Shown here piece after piece: positions 21,768-33,600 of a stretch of DNA of 64,000 nt. Every line of letters begins with the position of its first letter. The first letter of the stretch is position 1. The stretch is from positions 62,001 through 126,000 of the forward strand of contig NW_024882915.1 in the NCBI RefSeq assembly GCF_019059575.1, given 5' to 3'. The position numbers and the translations under genes were made by a program. The stretch comes from Amphibalanus amphitrite. Lineage: Eukaryota > Arthropoda > Thecostraca > Balanomorpha > Balanidae. A model generated the notes under the pieces. It ran no database searches. It was not told the origin of the DNA and saw nothing but the letters and a program-made list of their open reading frames with translations.

Positions 21768-22950
21768 TTAACCCGCGCCCCGCTGGGCTATTCAGCCATA
21801 CGCGCCCTGCTGGGGGGGGGGGGGCAGATTCTGACCCCCCCCTGTCTAACCTCCAAAGCGATGGTCGTAGAAAGACGGGGAAAACGGCAATCGAAAGTTC
21901 TCAACAAGACGGATCTAAAGAGCCCAATTTTTTTTGCTTAAGTAGGTCAGAGGTCAGGTCAAGGTCAGGTCAAGGGTACAAAATGCAAGTTTCTACAGTA
22001 TCGGCCTTGCACCGTAGTTGCCGAAGAATGGACTGAGGCTGATTGCCCAAAACGTATTCTTAGACTACCAAGACAATATTCGTTGCATGCAATGTCATTC
22101 AAAGGTCAAGGTCAAGGTCAGGTCAGGTCAGGTCAGGTCAGGTCACCAAAAACAAAATATAGAAAAGGGCATGTGCGACATATGTTTTATGGGTCACTTT
22201 ACTCATAGAATTCAATAGGCACACTCAATAAGTGATATGGACCACCTCTGGATGAATTTCAGGTCGAGGTCAGGTCAAGGTCAGGTCAAGTGAGGTCAAA
22301 TTTTGAAGTTGGTTGTTAAGGCCTAAAAAGGTGTCTATCCGATGCAGTTTTTCACGGCGAATCGAATGGTGCTATTTTGTTTCCGTACGAGGTCTAAAAC
22401 TTCCAAAAAAAAAAAATCATTTTTCAATTTTTTTGAGTGTCGTGACGTCATAAAATTTTGAGTAACTTCCACATTTTTGAACCGATTCTTCTAAAAATTG
22501 GTATGTAGGTGCACATAGACTACTTCTCTGACTTATATTCCGTTTTTTTTTCGATACACTAAAATTTTTGGATTTTATCAATATTTTCCCAAAAAGTCAG
22601 TTAAAAAAAAAATGGGCCAAAATCCAATTTTTTCAAAAAACCGAGTTAGCTATTTGATAGACAAAGTAGAATCACGTATAACCTTTTTTGTTACGTCTTG
22701 ATTCCTTTAAAAATGAAGATGTTAGCGGCGTTTGAAATTTTGCCGTTTTTTGAGGCGAAAATGGCGAACATGACGTCACAAAAACGTCAATTTCTCAAAA
22801 AATTTCGGACAGATTTCGCTCAAATTTTCAGGGAACGTGTCAAATTAATGTATGATAAGGTACTGAAAGTTTGACGTCGCTGGCGTAACGCGTTTAGAAG
22901 TTATTGGCGAAAAACGGGAGGGGGGGGTAGATTCTGCCCCCCCAGCGGGG
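21768..22950. mobile_element. TTAA element H (family G)
   Basis: From TTAACCCGCGCCCCGCTGGG to CCAGCGGGGCGCGGG and TCAA (a mutated TTAA). Hairpins with G-tract/CAGATTCTG/C-tract occur near both ends. It contains a long uninterrupted AGGTCAGGTCA run at about 22106-22144 and two TGACGTCA-type sites. It is the uninterrupted counterpart of G, and abuts J on the left and the mini-element I on the right. Confidence 0.8.
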
Positions 22951-23019
22951 CGCGGGTCAACCCTCGCCGGCACTTGTGCCGTCGAAGGACGCAAAATGGC
23001 CTGTGCCGGCGAGGGTTAA
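22947..23019. mobile_element. 73-bp TTAA mini-element I
   Basis: A complete TTAA-type unit of only 73 bp: TCAA (decayed TTAA shared with H), CCCTCGCCGGCAC, about 30 bp, then GTGCCGGCGAGGG and TTAA. The 13-bp terminal repeats are perfect. It lacks the G/C hairpins of its larger relatives and may be an extreme internal deletion. Confidence 0.75.
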
Positions 23020-23889
23020 TATATAAATTTTCACCCCATCTCCAGGAGATCTGGCTCCAGCCTCCACTCCAACTGTGGAAATTACTAACCCGTCCAAGGG
23101 GGCCTGAACCCACTCCAACTGTGCAAATAACAGTCCAGTTGCTTCGGCTGCTATCCTGCACATCAGTGACCAGCTGATCACCTGGGCCCTGTTTCACCGC
23201 CCGACGCTGCGCGCGCTGCAGCGCGCTGGGAGCTGAGGCATACCCCTGGCGTAAGTCGAATGACGTTGCGTGCGATCCGTTAGCTTATGATGAATCACGT
23301 TTGGAACAGAGGTCCTTAGGAACCAATTACAGAGAGAACAGAGGTTTGAGTGCGAATGCTGGTCGCGTGCTGATGGTGCTGGCGCTGGGGTGCTAGCGTT
23401 TTACGATGACTTCATAGCGTAGCGTCAGAGTGGAGTTTGTTGATATTGCCATGTAAACCCAACGCACCGACGCGCGCAGCGCTCTGCCGTGAACACCGCC
23501 CTGGTGACTATCACTACGGTCAGTGGGGGGGGGGGGGGGGGGGGGAGGTCGATAGCAGCACGGCTCTGAACAGGGAGCCCTGAACATCGCCGGCCCGGGA
23601 AGGGTGCTACTGTCCGATAGATAGCGTTAGCTATACCACTTTGAACTATCGTCGCCGGGCCACTGCCGACAGACGGCTAAACCACTCTGTCTGAACTGAG
23701 AGCTAGCTCCGTCGCCGGGCCGGGAAGGGTGCCGCGGCCGTGTGGTGCTGCGACCGCGGCCGTATGGTGCTGCGATTGCCGGCGCGGTGGCCGCTGATAG
23801 CGTCCCGCTGATATCAGCGGCGATAGCACCCTCGCAGCCCTCTCTGAGAGACGCTCTGAATCCGTTCGTCAGCGGAGTATCTAATCAGC
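23020..23889. other. GC-rich unique sequence upstream of host gene
   Basis: About 870 bp without recognisable transposon. A G-run of about 22 lies at 23525-23546. GTCGCCGGGCC repeats occur near 23650 and 23711. It may belong to the promoter or 5' region of the gene starting at 24551, but no core promoter element is convincing. Confidence 0.35.
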
Positions 23890-24075
23890 GGCGCCGTCCC
23901 GGCCACAGTCTGCCCTCAGTAGCGCCGTCCCGGCCACAGTCTCCCCTCAGCGGCGCCGGTCCGGCCACAGTCTCCCCTCAGCGGCGCCGTCCCGGCCACA
24001 GTCTGCCCTCAGTAGCGCCGTCCCGGCCACAGTCTCCCCTCAGTAGCGCCGTCCCGGCCACAGTCTCCCCTCAGC
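23890..24075. repeat. 31-bp minisatellite ending at an acceptor-like site
   Basis: Six copies of a 31-bp unit, GCGCCGTCCCGGCCACAGTC followed by TCCCCTCAG and two bases. Every copy ends in a polypyrimidine stretch plus CAG, like a splice acceptor. The last copy runs into the GC-rich region upstream of the start codon at 24551. Valine/proline-rich open frames over it are compositional. Confidence 0.9.
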
Positions 24076-24550
24076 GGCGGTGTGCGCGGGCTCCTTGTCG
24101 CGTGCCGAAGGGGGCAGCGCTGGAAATCCTGACAGTTTAGAGTGGCGGGCTTCTGCGTGTGATAGAGCTGCTGACATTGAACTCGGTGACCGGCCGGCTG
24201 GCAGTCCAGGCGCCGTGAGGCTGCCGACTTTGGAAACAGCCCGTACCGATTTTCTCCTGTTTTGAATGTTAGGGCTGAGAAACTGAAGGTGGTCTTTTCG
24301 AGTGAGCGGGGGCTGCTCGTGCACCAGAAGAATCACCAGCACCAATTAGGCACACCACAGTGAGGGCGCTCAGTGTTAACTAGGAGCAGTTGGTGCGACA
24401 GGTCACCAGTCCGGAGGCCCGTCGAAGCCAGCGGCAGCGCAGCAGTGCAGCGAATCTGAACACCAGAGCACCACCAGAGAGCGACTCATCTCCGGGACTC
24501 TGAATTCACCGACCCTGTGACGTCACTGGGGACGGATCGCCGGGAGGGAG
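24076..24550 (+). other. possible 5' untranslated region of the host gene
   Basis: Sequence between the 31-bp array and the signal-peptide ATG. It contains stops in all frames. GACGTCACTGGGGAC is present twice (about 24520 and 24553), the second copy overlapping the start codon. Assignment as untranslated exon is inferred only from position. Confidence 0.3.
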
Positions 24551-24623
24551 ATGACGTCACTGGGGACAACTCGTCTTCTGCTGGCGCTGTTGGCGCTGGT
24601 CGGCGGCGGCGGATCAGACACAG
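24551..24623 (+). CDS. exon 1, signal peptide
   Basis: ATG with a purine at -3, then a leucine/alanine-rich hydrophobic core (RLLLALLALVGGGG). It ends one base into a codon at ACAG/GTATAT, so the intron is phase 1. Cleavage after the glycine run is plausible. Confidence 0.65.
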
Positions 24624-27600
24624 GTATATATCCACCAACCCAATGCAGCCGCGGACTCGGCGTCGTGGCGGTGACGCTTTTTACGACGACTGAAACGTTA
24701 CCGCTCAATAACAACCACTCAACTTTGCATCAACAACCCACGCCCCGCTGACGGTCCTGGGCCCAATCTTACCAATCTGGGGTATTTTCCATAACGGAGT
24801 GACTGGGGGGGGGGGGGCTCAGTAGAGCCTCCCACTCCGAAACTACCCCCCCCAGTCCGGAGAAAGGAGGGGGCGCCCCACCCTCCTTTCTCCGAAACTA
24901 CTGGGCTGATCGTTAAAATTCAAACGGTGTCTGACAGCCCTAGAAAAACTGCCAGAGGAAACCTATTTTCATTGTCCTCGAAGTCACCGATGACGTCACA
25001 GGTCAGGTCAAAGTAAAAATTATCAGCATAATTGCTCGCTCACAATTTAGGCTCTAACCGCCGGCTGCCAAGTCCCATCAGGCTCATTTTTGGTTTACGC
25101 TTTCCTTGATTTATGCCTTAGATACTATCAGGGGGCGTCGAAGTCTAGTAGGAAAATCTGGCAATCCCCGGCGTGACGTAACGTCGGGGATGACCGACGG
25201 CACCTTGCACTGAAAGATACGGCAGAATGGCTATTTTTGAAAAATGATTAAAAATACTTTTGTGCTGTTATGACACATAAAACGCTTATCAGCATGTTCC
25301 TCATCATGTGATAAAGCCATATCCGTGGTCGAAAATAGCCGAGCCCCTCCCAATTTCCAACCACCGACCTCATAAGCAAAGGATGTAAGCGTAATCCTTA
25401 AGGGCGACTTTCCAATACATAGGGGAAGTTGGGGGAACGCCGAAGACTTTTTTTCTGACGCCCGTAGCACGCAAGGTAGACAACATAAGCTATTCTTGTT
25501 GGCGTCATTCGAGAGGCCAGTCTTTTGCCTTTCAAACATACCAGGCGCATTTGATGAATTCGCATACCCTTAAGCGCACAAACTAAAAATATCAAAGAAG
25601 TGACTTTTTCGGCGTTGCCCCGGACTGCGGGGAAAGCCGAAAATGGGATAAATGATCTACGGGGAATGCCGACATTGATGTTTTGCCAGTTTATCTCAAA
25701 CTTTATCCAGAATTCATCAAAGCTGACACGCGTTTTAAGAGCTTGAGGATGCGGTGCACACTGGAAGTTATAATTGTGTGATATAATAAGAAAATGCCAG
25801 GTAAATTATTCCTTATAGGTAACAGGCCGTTGTGTCGGTTGAAAGTGTAATTTGTGTGACTAAAAATACGCGTTGCTATTCTACAGCAGTAAAGTCCACG
25901 TAGCGTGCTTTTAACAAGTGCGTAATCGCACGTTTTCGGCATTAGGTACCCCAGCCAGCCATACTTTCATTTGCAGGCCCATAACTTTTCAACGTGCTGT
26001 ATAAATTTCAAATAGGCAGCACACTTATGCAAAGACATGCTAAAGATTACTTGACCGAATTGGCCAGACAAACGGTAGCATAATGAGTAAGAAATGCAGC
26101 TTCAAAGGCGCATGTAGTACAAGGGAAACGTACCTTGAAAACGCTCTTGGCGCCCTCACAGTCGAAGTATTCCCACGTTAGGCGGCACGGGCGGACATCG
26201 ATAGCAGCGCCTCTATCGGTCACTAGGGAAAGCTGGGCTGTAGGCGACGAAATACCGGCTGAGTTGTCACACGTTGAATAGGTTTATAGACATCCGTCTT
26301 GTGAAAAAGTTGAACTTTTGCCTTCAATATTTCTACAGACAATTTTAGAAGTGTCTTCACATAGATTACAACACCGTTTAGATTATTGTATTCACTTCAA
26401 GCCTTCCCTATTGTTCTTGATGATGCAGGAACTATTTCTTATAAGTGTTTCTAGCTAAATAAAAGAACATATTGTGCAAACGATGAAAAAAAACATAGAT
26501 GGAGGATTTTAAATGCAATTTTCTCTAGCAATTAATGGTAAATTCTCTACAGATCAAGGAAAAGGTGCATGCTAACTGATAATTTAAAGTTCTTGGGGCC
26601 AGTTGTTTTCTTCTTTTCTTACGTCGCCCCAATGGCCGCGAATACACTTGTGATAACGCCTATCGAATGACGACTCGTAACAAACATGCGATAATTGTAG
26701 TCACTTAAGCTTCAGAGCATCACTGACAGGTGGCATCCATGTCTTACGGTTTTCGAAATATCTCTAATTTCGGCTTTGCCCCAACTCCGGCATTGCCCCA
26801 ACTTCCCCTATCCGTACATATGCGTCCTTATGGAAATCGGTAGTGTGGCGATTGGCGACGCGCGCGACATCTGTGTGGCGACCAAGTGGCGACTGTGGCG
26901 ACACCTGGTGGCTGCTTTTCTGCTGTATGTAGGCATTGGGGTTTTGCCAGATATGGTTCCTACTGCTACACAACTATGTTGACCCAATACTAGAGTTATT
27001 TTGCCAGTAAAAGGCAAGCAAATTGAAAGTCAATTTATAAAATTGCTTTTTAATGATGACGAGGAAAAAATACAGAAGTTTTGATTGAATAGTTATTAAC
27101 CCGGCAGTTGTTGGGGTATTTCGCCACCCACCGTTTGCTGGGGGGGGGGGGGGCGTTAAACGCCCCCAGCCGATAACTCGAGAACCAATAGGCGCAGCGA
27201 AACGCACGAGGCGGCAAACGAAAGAGCGCGACGAGACGCTTCAGATGAGTACTTTAAAGTTGAATTTTGAGGTCACAGGTCGGGTCAAGGTCAGGTCAAA
27301 CACCTGAAATCGGGCTTTCAGTAGCATGGACTTCAGGACTTCGCAGTGGGCGCCTCTCGCCATAAACTCTGTGAAAACGGTGCACAATCCATCTTATAAG
27401 GCCTACAAGAGTGTCAGCTCCATGTAGGGGTCAGTCAAGCATAGGTCAGGGTCAAGGTCAGGTCAACCGGGTATGCAAATATCCCCGAAAATCAAAACTG
27501 ATATTCGCAGCCTGTGACACATGTTGTATAGGTAATTTGGGGCGTAGAACACGATGGTAACATTCATTTTATCATATGTGTACGTGTTTGGCTCAAAAAG

Positions 27601-30600
27601 TTCAATTTAAGAAATTCATGTATCATGGTCGTGAAGTTGTCACGAAAAATTGCCAAGATTCAGTTCAAGATAATGGAAAATACGGAACGATATAGTTCGT
27701 TTTTCTTAAGTTTGCCCCTCACTGTAAACGTCTTTTTGAACATAGCACGAGAATTGCTAGCTGAATTACTGAGAAAACTGGTTGGCGCACACTGATTTGA
27801 CAAGATTTCACAGACGATCAATTTCATCAAATTTATTTACTATTTCACAGACTCGTAAATCGTATTTGCCAATACCTACAGGTCCACAGGGATAGACGAT
27901 TCCTCAGGAATTATGTCTGAACTAATAAATAAATTGCACGGCGCTTAACATAACGTCAAATCGTCGGTGTTCAAAACTTATTTTTGAAAATATTATTCAT
28001 ATCTACAATACAATGTGCGCTAACCAGTTTTTTCAGTAATTCGGCTAGCAATTCTCGTGCTGTGTTCAAAGAGACGTTTACAGTGAGGGGCAAACTTAAG
28101 AAAAACGAACTATAATCAATAATCGAAGATAGCCATTTGATTGATCATGGTATTGGCAGGCTAATGGCGTTTACGGCATGTCTGTATGTCTATTCTGTGA
28201 TTTTATATGATTTTTTGAACATATGCCGTTTTTTGATCGAAAACTCAGAAATTATGACGTCACTAAAACCTCGATATCTCAAAAATTTTCCGACCGATTT
28301 TTTTGAAACTTTGTCACAATAAACTTCAATCAATTCCCTACAGGTACCCAAAATTTGGCGCGCCTGCGGGGCGCTGTTTTTATGCTATGGCCCGGCGAAA
28401 AAAGTGGGGGCGTTTAACGCCCCCCCCCCCAGCAACTCGCGGGTTAAAAGACCCAAGCGTGAAACTATATTCTGGTAGGTTTAGTAGAAATTAGGTATTT
28501 AGGGCCTTGGATACTATGATGGTACAGAACTTTTACTTCGATTTTTTTTCAGGTCAAGGCCAGGTCATCCTAGGTCACGAAAATTGTATGTTATTTATCT
28601 GTCACGTGACTCATGTTTTGTGGCCAATTTTACTAACAGATTTCGCGGGAAACATCTCGTTTGTGCCATTTGAGTTCATTTTCAGCTGAGTTTACCGGAG
28701 GTCAGGACACTTTCAGGTCAGAAAAGGTCAAATTTTGAAAATGAAATTTTCAAGAAAAAGATGCCTGTCAGATGCCGTTTGAGCTGAGGAACACGATGAT
28801 GTCACTTATATTGCTGTGCGATTTCAAAAACGCACTGAAGAAATAGTCTTGAAAAATATTTAATTGTAAAGTTTTGACGATACTGCAAATAACTTGAGTA
28901 TTTTTTTTTAAGATATCGGGGTAAAACTTGCTAGAGTAGTTTATCAGTGTGTGTTCTATCACATATATTCCGTTTTTTTTTTTTGCAAAAAACCTGTTTT
29001 TTAAATAAAGAAAATAAATTGTTTGTTATTGGAAATGCATATATTTCAAAATTTTCCAAATTTTGAAAATTCGAGAAAGCAGTTTGAAAGCTACTTGCAT
29101 TTTAGTCCACTCATGGAAAGAAATTGGATCTAGCTTTAAAACTGAGCTCTTGAGAGCGTTTGCCGTAATTCAATATTCGCATCAAAATCGGCCGACATGA
29201 CGTCACTCTGACGTCATTTCCGGCCGAAAAATGCTAGGTAAAAGTTGAAATTTTGACACCATGTGTCAAACTGATGCCGCTGAGGGTACCGCAAGTTTCG
29301 TGTTAATCAGTCAAACGGTTTAGAAGCTATTGCCGAAAAACCCGAGGGACTCTGTAGAACCCCCCCCCCGTCATGCACCGGTTAAGGTCCTAGGTCATTG
29401 GTTGACCTTCCAGGTAAGGTCAATGACCCAAAAGTCGGGAAAATCGGAACCTGTTAGAAAGTCATAAAGTGTGGCTGCCATGGGGTTTCTTGGGGTACCG
29501 ATTACGAATATCGTGTTAGTTTTGATCACAGATGATGTTTTTAAGCATTTAGAACAGGTCGGGTCAGGTCAGGTCAGGTCAACCAGTTGGGGTCGTGACG
29601 GGTATTCGTAGTAGGTGTCAACTGCCTCTGACAGCTTCATAACATGTTACGAAGGCACCATAACTACTTCGTAAATGTTCAAATGGTTTCTAAATTCGAA
29701 TTTAGCTCCAAAAACTAGCCTAGAAACATGTAAAACTCGAAAAAAGTGAACCGAGGTCACTTAAGGTCAATGATCTGACCTGACCTTCAGGTGACCTCGA
29801 TACCCACACTAATGCATGGGAGCAACATCAAATCACATGTTTGAACGTTTGCGGTTTGAAACCACGAAAAGCTTGCAAACGCGCGGCTAATGCGAGCCGA
29901 CATACGCCGAATCGCGATTCAAGCCAAACATGGTCTCGGAAAGTAGGTCACAGGTCAAAGGTCACTTTGGTCAGGCTCATTGAATTGTTAGGGTATTAGG
30001 GTAGTTGTAAAATTGATCAAATCGAGGGTATTGAAAGTTTCGTTGCGATCGGCCGCTTTTTACGCGAGTTATTCGCGAAAATCGGAGGGGGTCCGTTCGA
30101 CCCCCCCCCCCATACGGGCAAGCTGGGGTTGAGTGTCACCTTGAGTTGGGGCTGAGTGATACCTTGAGTTGGGGCTGAGCGTTACATTGAGTTGGGATTG
30201 AGAGTTACATTGAGTTGGGGTTGAGTGTTACATTGAGATGGGGTTGGGTGTTATGTTGAGTTGGTTTCGAGCACTTTCTACCATTTGGTCGGGAACATTG
30301 GTGTGAGTGTTACATTCTGCCCTACCGAGCGAGTTGTTGTACAGCCGTTTGACTGCCATTCCGCTGGCCTTTCCCTGGCCGCGGCTCTTGACTCCTACTC
30401 CGCCGGCTTCTATTAGCGCCAGCTGTGTCACTCTGACTTTCGCTCGTGTTTTCCATCGGCGATATGTGACTCTGACCTGACTCCCCGTCTGTGTGACTCT
30501 GACTCTCGACTGCCTGACTCTGACTCCCCGGCGTCTCTCAGCACATGTGGTGTGTCTCTGAGTCACCGCTCGTGTTTTCCAGCGGCGATATGTGACTCTG

Positions 30601-33600
30601 ACCTGACTCCCCGTCTGTGTGACTCTGACTCCCGAGTCCCGACTGCCTGACTCTGACTCCCCGGCGTCTCTCAGCACATGTGGTGTGTCTCTGAGTCACC
30701 GCTCGTGTTTTCCAGCGGCGATATGTGACTCTGACTCTGACTCCCGACTGCCTGACTCTGACTCCCCGGCGTCTCTCAGCACATGTGGTGAGTCTCTGAG
30801 TCACCGCTCGTGTTTTCCAGCGGCGATATGTGACTCTGACCTGACTCGCCGTCTGTGTGACTCTGACTCCCGACTGCCTGACTCTGACTCCCCGGCGTCT
30901 CTCAGCACATGTGGTGTGTCTCTGAGTCACCGCTCGTGTTTTCCAGCGGCGATATGTGACTCTGACCTGACTCCCTGTCTGTGTGACTCTGACTCCCGAC
31001 TGCCTGACTCTGACTCCCCGGCGTCTCTCAGCACATGTGGTGTGTCTCTGAGTCACCGCTCGTGTTTTCCAGCGGCGATATGTGACTCTGACCTGACTCG
31101 CCGTCTGTGTGACTCTGACTCCCGACTGCCTGACTCTGACTCCCCGGCGTCTCTCAGCACATGTGGTGTGTCTCTGAGTCACCGCTCGTGTTTTCCAGCG
31201 GCGATATGTGACTCTGACCTGACTCGCCGTCTGTGTGACTCTGACTCCCGACTGCCTGACTCTGACTCCCCGGCGTCTCTCAGCACATGTGGTGAGTCTC
31301 TGAGTCGCTGCTCGTGTTTTTCAGCGTCGGCGGCGTGCGTGGACGACTGGGATGGACGGTGGAACAACCTCTTCGAAAACACCAACGACTCGCATAACAT
31401 CGGCTCAGCGTCGTCCGCCACCAGTCAGTACCAGTCAGTACCCGTCAGTACCAGTCAGTCAGTACCAGTCAGTACCAGTCAGTCAGTCAGTACCAGTCAG
31501 TACCAGTCAGTCAGTACCAGTCAGTCAGTACCAGTCAGTCAGTACCAGTCAGTCAGTACCAGTCAGTCAGTACCCGTCAGTACCAGTCAGTCAGTACCAG
31601 TCAGTCAGTACAAGTCAGTCAGTACCAGTCAGTACCAGTCAGTCAGTACCAGTCAGTCAGTACCCGTCAGTACCAGTCAGTCAGTACCAGCCAGTCAGTA
31701 CCAGCCAGTCAGTACCAGTACCAGTCAGTACCGGTCAGTCAGTACCCGTCAGTACCAGTCAGTCAGTACCAGTCAGTACCAGTCAGTCAGTACCAGTCAG
31801 TCAGTACCAGTCAGTCAGTACCCGTCAGTACCAGTCAGTCAGTACCAGTCAGTCAGTACCAGTCAGTCAGTACCAGTCAGTACCAGTCAGTCAGTCAGTA
31901 CCAGTCAGTCAGTCAGTACCAGTCAGTCAGTCAGTACCAGTCAGTCAGTACCAGTCAGTACCAGTCAGTTCCAGTCAGTCAGTACCAGTCAGTACCAGTC
32001 AGTCAGTACCAGTCAGTCAGTACAAGTCAGTCAGTACCAGTCAGTACCAGTCAGTCAGTACCAGTCAGTCAGTACCAGCAAGTCAGTACCAGTCAGTCAG
32101 TACCAGTCAGTCAGTACCAGTCAGTCAGTACCAGTCAGTCAGTACCAGTCAGTACCAGTCAGTCAGTACCAGTCAGTACCAGTCAGTCAGTACCAGCCAG
32201 TCAGTACCAGTCAGTCAGTACCAGTCAGTCAGTACCAGTCAGTCAGTACCAGTCAGTCAGTACCAGTCAGTACCAGTCAGTCAGTACCAGTCAGTCAGTA
32301 CCAGTCAGTCAGTACCAGTCAGTACCAGTCAGTACCAGTCGGTATCAGTCAGTCAGCACCAGTCAGTTCCAGTAGGTCAGTACCAGTCAGTACCAGTCAG
32401 TCAGTACCAGTCAGTCAGTACCAGTCAGTACCAGTCAGTTCCAGTCAGTCAGTACCAGTCAGTACCAGTCAGTCAGTACCAGTCAGTCAGTACCAGTCAG
32501 TCAGTACAAGTCAGTCAGTACCAGTCAGTACCAGTCAGTCAGTACCAGTCAGTCAGTACCAGCAAGTCAGTACCAGTCAGTCAGTACCAGTCAGTCAGTA
32601 CCAGTCAGTCAGTACCAGTCAGTCAGTACCAGTCAGTCAGTACCAGTCAGTCAGTACCAGTCAGTCAGTACCAGTCAGTACCAGTCAGTCAGTACCAGTC
32701 AGTACCAGTCAGTCAGTACCAGCCAGTCAGTACCAGTCAGTCAGTACCAGTCAGTCAGTACCAGTCAGTACCAGTCAGTCAGTACCAGTCAGTACCAGTC
32801 AGTTCCAGTCAGTCAGTACCAGTCAGTACCAGTCAGTCAGTACCAGTCAGTCAGTACCAGTCAGTCAGTACCAGTCAGTCAGTACCAGTCAGTCAGTACA
32901 AGTCAGTCAGTACCAGTCAGTACCAGTCAGTCAGTACCAGTCAGTCAGTACCAGCAAGTTAGTACCAGTCAGTCAGTACCAGTCAGTCAGTACCAGTCAG
33001 TCAGTACCAGTCAGTCAGTACCAGCAAGTCAGTACCAGTCAGTCAGTACCAGTCAGTCAGTACCAGTCAGTACCAGTCAGTCAGTACCAGTCAGTACCAG
33101 TCAGTCAGTACCAGTCAGTACCAGTAAGTACCAGTCAGTCAGTACCAGTCAGTCAGTACCAGTCAGTCAGTACCAGTCAGTCAGTACCAGTCAGTACCAG
33201 TCAGTACCAGTCAGTCAGTACCAGTCAGTACCAGTCAGTCAGTACCAGTCAGTCAGTACCAGTCAGTCAGTACAAGTCAGTCAGTACCAGTCAGTACCAG
33301 TCAGTCAGTACCAGTCAGTCAGTACAAGTCAGTCAGTACCAGTCAGTACCAGTCAGTCAGTCAGTACAAGTCAGTCAGTACCAGTCAGTACCAGTCAGTC
33401 AGTACCAGTCAGTCAGTACCAGCAAGTCAGTACCAGTCAGTCAGTACCAGTCAGTCAGTACCAGTCAGTCAGTACCAGTCAGTCAGTACCAGCAAGTCAG
33501 TACCGGTCAGTCAGTACCAGTCAGTCAGTACCAGTCAGTCAGTACCAGCAAGTCAGTACCAGTCAGTCAGTACCAGTCAGTACCAGTCAGTCAGTACCAG

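Larger units (their letters stand above)
19042..21771. mobile_element. TTAA element J (family D), split by K
   Basis: The left end TTAACCCTCGCCGGACC and the right end CGGCCGGCGAGGG TTAA match element D. The two halves join across the K insertion at AAGTGCCCTAA and GCTAAGGTACGG, matching D around 13645. The right half keeps the double TGACGTCA and AGGTCA arrays. The right TTAA (21768-21771) is shared with H. Confidence 0.8.
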
